From: Telmatactis stephensoni
Lineage: Eukaryota > Cnidaria > Anthozoa > Actiniaria > Isophelliidae
Length of the DNA stretch: 64,000 nt
Direction of reading: 5' to 3'
Assembly: GCA_029948255.1 (NCBI GenBank)
Contig: JALIZF010001403.1
Location: 62,001 to 126,000 of the forward strand
Shown here piece after piece: positions 34,501 to 46,700 of the stretch. The notes beneath the pieces are model-generated. The model was not told where the DNA came from. It saw only the letters and a list, made by a program, of their open reading frames with translations, and did no database searches. The first letter of the stretch is position 1, and each line of letters opens with the position of its first letter. The position numbers and the translations under genes are program-made.

Positions 34501-37500
34501 CACGACGAGCTAGAGACCAATTAGAGCGCGCGTAAGATTCTTTAACGTCATTTGTGGGTGTGTACTGTAAACACACATGGAAATATGAACTCTTATTATT
34601 ATTGATTATTGTTACCAGTCAGATTGCGAGATTTTGTTCGAATGTTGTAAAATGTCGTGTTGATTTTCGTGCAGTTTTATAGCGGAGCTCCCGCGCGGGC
34701 CGAAGGCCCGCGCGAGCGGAGCACCATACCTAAGAAAAAATGGTAACCCATCGAGTTGATTTTTCATGGCTTGAGTATACGGCACTTCCGTCCGTCCGTC
34801 CGTCCGTCCGTCCGTCCGTCCGTCCGTCCGTCCGTCCGTCCGTCCGTCCGTCCGTCCGTCCGTCCGTCCGTCCGTCCGTCCGTCCGTCCGTCCGTGTACA
34901 TCGCGATGCTGATTGGCTGATTGATTTTTGGCGCCAACTTGAGCGCGCGCTGACACTTTGAAAACTGGAAATTTACAAGTTTCCTCGCAGTTTTAACTTG
35001 CAAAACTTAAAAAGATTCTTCTCAAAACCTCGTAAAAATTTAGCGATTTTCATAATCATTAATCTGTACCAATCTTGACAGGTTAAAGCGAAAAAAAACC
35101 CCGTATTTTTGAATTTTTTTTCGAGCCCAGTGTCGTTTCAAAAACTGCTCGAAAGACGAAGGACACAGAGAATATTTTCAAAGTTGGACGACTTTTTAGT
35201 TGGATTCGTAGCTTCAAAAAACTTCTCATAAAGAATGAGTTATTGAAGATCGTGTATTATTCGTTTCGTGAAGATGCCTTCAGTATAAAGCTGCTTAAAA
35301 ATCTAGTCAAAGTTGGAAATCAAGAATCGTCTGCATTGAGCGTGAAACAAGGACTACGCTTCTAAAGACAACAAGGAAAGCTCTTCAAGGTAAAGACCCT
35401 GGCCAGAAAATGTTGTCAAAAAGTCTCTTGTACCTATATTTCATCTTTTATCTTTTATTTGGGATTGATGACTTTTATGCACGTTGAACTGTGGCCAAGT
35501 TTAAACAAACACTCGATCAAGTATTAAAGTCTTACATGAAATGTACAACGACATTTTGTTTTACGGTGAACTTTTTGCACTAGTTCTAATAATAATAAAA
35601 TTAGTAAAAAAATGATTTTCAACTTATTTCAACCCCACTAATGTGTAAATACAGCTCAAGTTTGGGTCTGGAATTTAATGAAAAAATTGACAGGCAAAAA
35701 GGAAGGAATTTTGCATGCAAATTAGAGTTGTTTTACATTAAGCACGAAGTTGAAAATGCTTATTAACCTTGTTTTCTTGTTATGTCAAGTAGCTGTTTAT
35801 AATCACTTTAAATTGTATTATCAGTGTAATCTGGAAGAGACAAGGGTTCACCTAGTGTGTCATTCTATTCTACATTAAATAACAAGACAAAACAACAACA
35901 ACAACCACAAAAAACAAGATGTCAGAAATATACAGACAAATCAAGATATGTTGTTCTGTAATATTCAGGATGTTGAAAAGGTTTAATTACTTGTATCAAT
36001 TTAAAAAAAGGTTTTTGAGATTTTTGTTTCTATTTCTGAAAATTATGAACCACTACAAAGTCAATTATGAAATCTGACAGTGAATCTGAATATTAAATTT
36101 ACTGTAATAAAGGTCACTGAACTTACAAGCCCATACAATATATATACAAACCAAAACCAAAACTTATCAGCAAAAATGCTTTTTGAAATAATCTTCATTT
36201 CAACTTTTTCAATTACCACAGGAAGCCACAGAATATTAAAATTGAAATTGGAGCTCTGCTTTTAGGTAGTAGTTGTTTTGAGTTGTTTTACAATTTCATC
36301 TAAAGTCATGATTTATAGTGTAACCTGGAAGAGAGAATTCTTGTTCCGTGTAAAGAAAAATCTAAATATAATATTCTGCAATGTCTTAAATTGTTTAATT
36401 GAGGGATGTTGAAATCAGGTTCAGTATTTATGTGAATGAAATTAGTTTGAGTAAGGGATTTTTGCATTCTATTTCTGAGAATTATGAACCACTACTACTA
36501 CAAAGTCAATTATAAAATCTGACTGAATCTGAATAAATATCACTGTGGTGACTATATGGCTTGAAAGCCATATAATTCTCAGGAGATTGAAGTTAAGAGT
36601 TTTTTCAAACCCTAAAGCAAATGCTATAAAGCTTGATCTATAATCTTTATTTCAACTTTTACAACAAAATGCAATCTTTGTTTGCCTATTACCACAGGAA
36701 GCCCAATTCATTTGAATCAAAAACGTCAAAAACAAAGTATTTAAAATTATTATTATTTATTTTTAAAAATGGGAGCTCCGCTATTAGGTAGTACCTAATT
36801 TTTATATTAGTTTAAGTAATTTATACCTATACTTCTTTCGGATTAGTCGCGTAGGTTTGGGTCTCGACAACGTTATTTGAAATAGGGTGTATAACTACTT
36901 ACAACTAGCAAATCAATGAAATTTGGAAAACAAAACCATTAAACGTATTTGAAGAGGAAGGTTTTCGCCTACTCTATGACTCCTTGACTCCCAATGCAAG
37001 ACAGATTATTGGTGCAACTGTTAACTGTTATTTTCACAGGGTAGCCGAGAAAGCATTGTTAGTTACTATAGCGACGCAGGCGAGGGTCACTATGGCAACA
37101 TACCTATCACTGGGGAGGTACAACTGGGCTTAAAGTATGATTTCAGAGCGGAAAAATTGGAAGTGCAAGTTCATCGTGCAAGAGAAATAGCTGCTGTTGA
37201 TACAAAGAAGAACAATTCAGACCCGTAAGTAACTACTAACAATTCTTTCTTCCATTTGCTGCTCGTATCAGTAGTTTTATAGAGCGATTTTCGTATGAGT
37301 GGGAAACTTACCGAGCCGTACCGTGACCGTGTCAGTACCGTGCGGTGACCGTGCCGTTTTCCCAGTCATACGAAATCGGCTCTAATGTTCACCTTCTTCG
37401 CGTTATGTTGATAAATGGATAACGATTATTAGAGTTGATCACGGTGATATTTTCAGATTGACTAAAATTTCTGATATATGACTGCAGATCAGTCACACCC

Positions 37501-37650
37501 CGTAGTTGTAGGGTTCGCATGGCACCAGTTGGCAGTGGGCAACCCAGTCTAGACCACCCCTCCCCTCCCTCGTTACTAGAAAACTAGTGAGCAGCAAAAG
37601 GTGAGCAAATGAATCTAACCCGCAAAAGGTGTGAATGTGGCTATCAAATC

Positions 37651-37740
<90 letters not shown>

Positions 37741-40700
37741 CAGACAGACAGACAGACAAATAAATAAATATATGAATGAATGAATAAATAAATAAATAAA
37801 TGTACACTACCTCTACACATGAATATTTTACATACAACGCTCAACTCACATGTTGATTTTTGCTGAGGGAGGAAAAACGGGAGAACGCGGAGAAAACCAT
37901 ACCACCTTCGTGTTTTGGTAGGCAACAACAACACATCAAACAAACTCAATTCGCATTTGATCTACTAATCAATCATTGTTATGATCGAGCCGGCCGCAGG
38001 TCTTCTTATTTAACTCGTGGATTGCAAATCGACGAGTTATATAGTGAGGGGTCGAATATGCAAATGAGTCACTCACTCACTCGAATATTGTAAAACTATG
38101 TTTCTGCGCATGATCGACGTGATTCACGGCAGGCCGAAAGTAACGTGGGCTCTGGGTGCGAGATTGAAGAAAACACGATTCCGGGACTCCTGTGTTAGAG
38201 TGCTTAGGTCCACTCAACGGACGCGTTCTTTGAATATTTGTGGGAGATTAATAATGCAAAAGGAGTTTTAATCCTTTCACATTTTTAGTTATCTAATTTA
38301 TTTCATTTTATTTTTTATCTTTTTACGGCCTTTTTCTTTTCTTTCTTCTTTCTTCTTTCTTTTTCATTTTTTGTCTTTCTTCATTTTTCTTTTCCCCACT
38401 AGCCCTATTCTTTTACATATCCTTCATTTATAATTTCACTTTTTTATTTTATTTCGCATTATTTTTTTCTCAATTTCATCTAGCATTTATTTGTTTTTAT
38501 TTTTTCATTTCTTCTACATTTCTTTTTCATTTCGTTGTTTATATTTTCTCATTATTTCATTCGCTTATCATTTTTATTTTTTATTTCATTTCATTTTTTC
38601 TTATATCCATATGCCCTATTTAATTTCATATCCTTTATTTACTCTTTTATTTCATTTTTTTTTCATTTGGTTTTATTTTTTCATACTTCCACATGCCCTA
38701 TTTAATTACATTCACTTGCAATTGTTTTAGAATTTCGTTTTACATTTATAAGTTCCTATTATTTCATTTGTTCTACTTTTTCCCCTTTATTTCTTTTTTT
38801 TTTTTTTTTCAATTTTTCATCTTGCTTTATTACTATTATTACCATTACCCAAACTAAATTGGGTTTTTCCAATATATTTATTTTTACTTCAAAAAACTTA
38901 GTTTCATTTGTATTATTTGGCGAATTTCTAATTAAAAAGTGTGATGGTCAATAATCTGTTTATCCACTGGTAGTACGATTTATCTAAAAAACGTTTACTT
39001 GGTAGAAATATAGAAAAAGCCAATTAGTTTGGAACGCCTTTATTATTATTATTATTTTTTCATATATCCAAATGCCATATTGAACTGCATATTCTTTATT
39101 TACAATTACGTACATTTTAGATTGAAAAGTGACAGGGCAATAACAAGATTACCGTCTTTGTGGATGATTACTATAGTATCAACGATGTCATGCTGTTCGC
39201 TCTAGAATCGGGCTTGTTATGCATATCATTTCATGCTGTCCTTACAATATATTATGTGCAGTTGTTCACATTAAAGGGAAAGGGAGATGTTTAGAAATAT
39301 CGTCAATAGCCTATGCCACGTCCTCGTGTGGACTTATCATTCTTCCTTGGAATAGTTTAAGCAAGGCTTCAGTGAAGCTTTATCACTGAATTTCATAGTA
39401 TCAAGCAATGATCATTACGAGAAACTCAAGCCTCGTGAATGAAACTTTTTCCTCGAACACTTCATCATCAGGGTTTGTTGTGCCATGGTTTAAAATCGTC
39501 ATTCCAGAAAGTGCAAGAATTTCATTCTCAGTTTCGTATAGCTTGGTGCTTGTGTTGTCGGTTGTTGGCAATGCATACATCATTGCTGTCGTTCTTCGTT
39601 ACAAACAAATGCATTCTACAATCAATTATCTCATCGTCAACATGGCATCGTCGGACATAGTTTGCTCCATTGCTTTTATACCTGTACAACTCTCATGGCT
39701 GGTTACCCTTTCCTATGAATGGAGAGTAGCAGGGACTTTGGGGAACATTCTTTGCAAGGCATATTCATTCACTGGAGATGTTTGTATTAGTGTATCCGTT
39801 TTAAGCAATGTGGCTATCGGACTAGATCGCTTCTTCGCTGTTGTTTTCCCAATGAAACCGATTCCACGACCCCTCAAAAGTCGTATAGCTCTTCCTGCAA
39901 TTTGGTTCATTGCCACAGCAATGTTTGCGATCAACTTATTCACCCACCAACTAATCCCCTACTTTGGCGTGAACGTATGCCTCGTGAAGTTGCCAGCAAA
40001 CTTACACACAATCAGAGTGATGAAAATCTTGTACTCCACAATTGTCATTGCTTATTTCATCGCACCGTTGATCATTATTACATCACTGTATCTAGCCATT
40101 GCTTATAGCATCAAACGACAGAAACTACCTGTACAACAGACGACAAACTTCGAAAAGAGGAGACGAAAGCGTAACATTGGGATCATCAAGATGTCGTTCA
40201 CAATCATGGCGTGCTTTTTTGCCTGCTGGTTTCCATTTCATGTTCTCTATGCTCTGGATGTTCTTGTGTGGGAATTTGTTATACCAGCTGCAATCGTGCC
40301 CTTTTACGATATCTTGAAACAATGTTTCTTCATAATTTGCTACATGAGTTTCTTCACCAATCCCTTGGTTTGCTTCACCTTCAGCAGTAATTATCGTAAA
40401 TACCTGAAGAAGACTTTCCCATTCAACCTCTTCTCATCGAACCGCACTGAGTAATGGTCTAAGTGAATAAAAGAAGTAAACAAACCCTACCAGTGACTAT
40501 TTGTATATACTTCTAAGAAGACAGCGAAGAATCGAAATCAATAGACACTCGCTCCGTGTCAAATGATAACTTTTCTGAGTCGATGCTGGTTATAATTAGA
40601 AGTCAAGGATAGAAATAAAGACAAATGAAGACTGTAGGAAAGTCGAAATGTCTGAAGAGATCGAAAAAGTCAGACAGGGCCCGGTTGTACGAAGGTTGGA

Positions 40701-43700
40701 TAAAGTTATACACCGGTTAAGAGTTATCCCCTGTATAGATTATGTGCAGATTTTATCCGCTAGATGTAGTAGTAGTAGTAGTAGTAGTAGTAGTAAATCT
40801 TTATTAAAGTGTCTAATCGTTCTAGCGCTAAGTTGCACTAATTGGGGACACAACAAAATATAATCGATAACAAAATCTACATAATTAAATAATATGATAC
40901 TTAATTAAATAATATGATAAAATTATCCTAAAATATATAACCCATTTCCTAAAAATATATAATATATATATAAACAATACATACATATGAATAAATACAT
41001 AAACTCTAAAAATATAATAATTAAGAATACTCTAACTTAAGCATAAATGGCATTCTCTCCCACATCCTTCAAGAAGGGACGTTATGTCCCAAATAGCGCT
41101 ATTCACCCTTCGTACAACCGGCCCCAGAACAATTAAACTACTTGAAGGCGGGATTACTGATTATTATTCAGCGAGCTTGAACTATAAACCAACGGACGAT
41201 TGGGACAGGAAAAAATGTGCCTTTAGGTAATGGTCTGAGTAAGAGGTAGGCATCACTAATGCACGGAATGCAGAAAGGTGCTAATTTTATATTATTATTT
41301 TTATTTTATATTGCCTTTTAGATATAATTTTATCTTGTTTAATCCATCCATCTCATTGGCTAAAACATAAAAATCCAACATATCTTCATCCGATATTACA
41401 TTGATTTCTCCCTAGTTCACTAGTTGATTTCCTAGTCTTGGTTAAACATTTTCTGAGTTTTAATACAACAAAAGTTCTATGTGGGGAACATGGAAAATTG
41501 GAAGCTTTTCTTGGCTACTGTTTTGGAATCTCATGATTGGATGAAAGCTTTTCATACAAAAGAAACTTCCCTGTGAAATAAAGTTTTAGTGCATTTTATT
41601 TCGATAGCATGTTGTCCACAGGTTGACGTATTCTTAGCCTGAAAATCCAACAATTCTTTAAATAGAAAATTGAGGTAATAATACCAAATGCTCAAATGTT
41701 TTGTTTATATTTAGTTGTAATGATCTTATGTTTTAGAATCGAAAAAATAGCAAAGCCGGTACTTCAAAGCCGTGGCCGACAGTACTAAGTAAAAATACTT
41801 GCTGTCAGTCAAATCTTTGAAGTTGATAAATAACGTATTTTACAAGACTTAATACTAATCTCGCGATCTGATTGGTTGATTAGAGTGTGTCAATAAGAGG
41901 ACAGACACACTGCTGACGCGTTTCAGCGCGCGCGCTCGTTCTGTTGCCCCGTTTGAAAAGGATTTTTCAACTCTTATCTCAAATAATTGTTGTAAAAAAC
42001 TTTGCAGTGAAACCACTCGCTGCGCTCGTGATTCCACTTGAGTTTTGAACATTTTATGACGTCAAGAGTGTGTCAATAAGAGGACAGACAAATCAAAACC
42101 ATCTTCAATTTGTTAAATCGGCAATTTATTTTTGTTGTGGCCAGAGTGAAATTAATCCTTATAATTGGAAGAAAAGTGTCAAAAAAAATGTTTTGTAGTT
42201 TGGAGTGATATTACTTTTAAAAATGAATTTCTATCCATTTTATTGCCGATTGTTCGATTTTTCACAGTCAATTTTTGCTCAGCGAGTCAGTAGTAAGCTT
42301 CGACTGCTGTGTTTGATTGGCGGAAGAGTCGCCAAATTTGCATCACATATTTATCTTGTCGGGCGCGTAACGATGGAAACGATGGTTATCGATGCTTTTT
42401 TGCGTTCAGTATGGAACAAAATTGACAATTTAGAGCGCAACATTAAACAGATGATAATATTTAACTATTCACTTTACCGGTCATTTTCAGTAATTATCAT
42501 GCAATATTTTAGAAGCAAGACCAACGTAGCTCATTTTAGTACCTGTAATCAAATGATGATTCAGTATTCTCTATTTATTTCACCTGTACATGCAATATAA
42601 CATCTCACTGACAGATTATTAAACACAAGTTTTATTCTTTATGTCAGTTAAATGTTTTTATATCATCAGAATATTAATCTGAATGATATGTCCGGTTTTA
42701 AATTTTTAGAACATGCTACGTAAAATTCCTTTTTTAAAGTTTTTATCTTTTTATTGCCATTTTTGGGGCTACTGCCTTGTAGACACTATGTCATCTTGTT
42801 GTAAGTCTGTGTATGACACTCTCAGCTCACTAGTTCGTTTTATCAAGGGAAGAGAACCGGCAGAAAAACCCTCGAAGCATGGGAGAGAACGAACTAACAC
42901 ACTCAAGCCACATGTGATGCCCTGCCCGGGAACCCGGGTCCACAGAGGTGACATACCGGCGCTTTTAAACTCTCGGCCACCCTTGCTCCCCCATTGTGAA
43001 ATTCACATGGGTCTAAACTAAAGCACTTGTCGCCATTAGAAGTATTATACGATGCAGTTCTTACTGCATTTTGCTTGATTGGCCAATCAGAAAGGCGTGC
43101 TCAGTCACTAACGAGTTTTTAAAATAATTAACATTATGGATAAGATAATGATTACCACTTTCCAAGTTAGTGAAGCCTCTACCAATCGCGGCCGGCTCGA
43201 TCATAACAATTGATATTCACATTGCACACCTTTTGCGGGTTAATTGATCATCCAATTAATATTCAAAAACTCATGATAGCACTATTTGGTCATAGATTCA
43301 TTTGCACACCTTTTGGTGCTTTTTTAGTAACGAGGGAGGGGAGGGTTGATCTGGAATGGATTGCCCACTGCCCACTAGTCCATTATCGTGCCATGTGAGC
43401 TCTACCACTCTCCGTCCACACTCATGTATTTTCTTTTAATAACGAATATGAAATCACAATTTTTCATTTTGTATTTGCCTTCCATCTACACCAAAACGGC
43501 GTGTTTCTTTTATATAAGTTGCGAAAACAAAGAAAAAGATAATGAACTACATACCTTATCTGTGTATCTCAATACGACTTCTGCAAACGAGGAAATATGA
43601 TTTTAAAAGTTGGAATAAATTCCAGCTCGGAAGAAGCACAACATTTTTCTTGGTGCGTAAAACAGATATGAAGGATGTTATTGTTGTACTTTGTAGATAC

Positions 43701-46700
43701 GTCAAGGTATACCTACTCCCTGACAAAACCAAGGGTGGAAAACGTAAAACTAAAACAAAGAGGCACACGTTAAACCCCGAGTTTGACGAGATACTGACGG
43801 TAAATATGTCCACCCTTATTTCAATATTGTCTTCTTATTAATGATGGTAATAGGACTGGAGTCCAATTCGGTCTGTAATCATACGAGGAATAAAAAAAAA
43901 TTGGGCGACCGCGTAGAAATATATTTTCACGCTAATCAATGCTAAGCGCAATTAACTTAATGACTAAATTTTGTTGAAAAAGCGAGAAAAAATAGTGAAA
44001 AATCTCTCGAGCGCGCGCTTAATGCCGTAACGATTACGTGACAGCGCGTGCTCACAATGCGAAATCTGATTGGCTCTGGCAACTGTCCAATTACAACTGT
44101 CCGATTACAACCTACAGTTTGATTATTGGAAAAAAGAGCAGTCTTTCAACCAATCAGATTTGAGGAAATTGTAATAGTTATGATTTATAATAATACCTCT
44201 ATTGCTGGGTTTCAAACACCTGATGAATCGGTCTGATGAATCTCATTATCTGCCTCAATGTTTGACCACCATGTGCTCTCAAACAGAGAATATTCTATTG
44301 AAAACTTTCAGCTGATGAAAATTCCAACGAGATTGAAAATGACGTCATATGAAACTCAGTAATTAATAATAATACTTCAAGCCTAGTTTTCATTGGCAAC
44401 GCAATAGCATAGTAAACCTGCATAACTCGGAAGATCTGTTGTGATTGGAGAAGACATTTTATTGTCTGCTCTATTGTTTTACGGTGAGGGGATCGATCCA
44501 ATAGGCTTACGAGAAGTGCGGCCTGCCCCCAATAGCACAGCGGGTCACTGTCGTCACAACTCAGACAAACCATTCATATTTTTCATCCCCTTGAGTTCGA
44601 TTTCTGCAGTTGGTTTTTACTGATTATTTATTGAAAATAAGCAGTGTTTTCACAATAAAATGTATGTTTCTCCGTGTTCTTTTCACTACGATTACAGTTT
44701 CATGATCTTTGTCTCAGTTGTGCATCTCACGCGAGCTCGAACCGACGCCAAGCACATGGATCAAAAATTGTCAACCTTCTTGTCCATATGCTTGTATTTG
44801 TGTTTATGTCAATAAAAATCATATAGAACATCATACTTAAGCGCTTCTGTTGCTCGTGCAGTTGCGCATCCAGGGCCCGGTTGTACGAAGGTTGGGTAAA
44901 GTTATCCACCGGATAAGAGTTATCCACTGTATAGATTTTGTATAGATTTTATCCGCTGGATAAGGATTTATCCGCTGGATAGCGCTATTCACCCTTCGTA
45001 CAACCGACCCCAAGATTTTAAAAAGGGGGTTCCATTGCAAAACACGTGGACAGTGCAGTGCTCAGTTTCAAACGTTTTGCAAGCGACGAGGGAACAGTAG
45101 AAACAAGCATGCGGTCGGACTAAGCCGTTAGAAGTATCGAACCGTGACCTGATTGTATTAATCAATTCCACTAAGCGCAAAGTACATTGGTTTTACAAAG
45201 GGGGACTCCACTTCTGTTGTGAAAACTATGTTTTAGCTTTCACAAGCGTAGGTCTTACTATTTGTTTTTCTTTTTTTACATGGTTTTAGTTTAAAATTGG
45301 ATTTGAAGAGATGCTGACTCGATCATTATGGCTGACTGTGTGGAATCACGACCGTTTTGGGCACAACGATTTTCTTGGTGAAGTAATATTTGCCTTGAAC
45401 AGCTACGAGCAGTCTGGTTTCTCGTGGGACTATCCTTCCAGCGAATGGTATCCATTGCAAGAAAGGGTAAATAGACTGTCTAATTAAACCCTGATTGGGT
45501 GGGTGAGGGGGGGGGGGGGGGAGGGGTAGGCCACTTGGTTTAGGTCTGTTCTCTTCTCTTTGGGAAGTTTGGCAAAAGTGGCTCTAACAGGCAGGGTCGA
45601 TGCGAGTATATGTTATATTTTGTGATCCCTTGAAAACATAGTCCCATATACGTGTCGTATGTTGATTCTCTTTACGGGGTTGCGAATTCAGTACTGCAGC
45701 GTCCAAACATTCACTTAACAACTTACACAACTTCATAACAACTGGCCTGACACGCCCAAGAAACTAGCTAAGCGTATTTTGATACGAAAATCAAGAAGCT
45801 CTGGAATGGCTGCATTTTTTGTTATTATTCGATTGTTCGTACGCCCTGATTGAATAGAGAGTGATTACTGAGTGCGGGGAAATATGAAATTAAGTTTATG
45901 TTTGAGTGCTAAACACGATTTGACCCCCCCCCCTTCCTCCTCACTCCCAACTATGACTTATGAATGGGACAACAACATTTTTTCTTCTGTGCTTTGCTTC
46001 TACAGCGACCAGAGCCCTCGTTAATGGAGTACTGTGGCGAAATTGTCATGGCACTGAAGTACGTGCCCCCAGAATCAGTCAAGGTCAAGAAAGGCAAGAA
46101 GACTAAAAAAGACCAGTTTGGTGAATTGTATGTTGCAATGGTTGAAGCTCATAATCTGCCAGCTAAGGATGCTAACGGGTTTTCTGATCCTTTTTGTAAA
46201 GCGTAAGTATTTTATTATTTTATCCTTGGGCCTGTGGTCGTCCACATGACGGATTTTCTGTGCTTCATCCAAAGTCAACAAAGGAATCCCAGAAGGAAGA
46301 AATAAGGGGCTGCTTTTGGACAAGGGTTATGGATTCGTGTCCAAAACGAATAGAATTTATATAATGTTATTCATGTTTTAAGGCCGGGACACACGATGTA
46401 ACGTCCTGGAACCTTTTCCCCACAGGCGCGTAACACAGTTACATCGTGTATCCACCCCTGCAGTTTTGCGCGCAACGTCGTAGAAAATGTTGAAGATGTA
46501 GAACTTGATCCTGAACCTGCAACTGTTACACGCAACATTGCAGGGGTGGACACGGGTGGACACGGGTGGACACACGGTACCACTGTGTTACCTATAAAAG
46601 AATTTATAACACAGAATCAGTGCTATGGCTGAGAGATTTCAAAATGGAAGTATTGCCACGTGGATGTGAATATTCTACTCAGAAAGGGCGACATCACTTG

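Noticed and set aside
34612..35003. DGRT/SVRP repeat proteins
   Set aside because: Frames through a (CCGT)n microsatellite; no other coding support.
38491..38730. Phe-rich 79-codon membrane-like ORF
   Set aside because: It is a product of the T-rich low-complexity tract.
42205..42600. 131-codon ORF in Slp intron 10
   Set aside because: No recognisable domain, AT-driven composition and no splice-consistent neighbours. It is likely chance.
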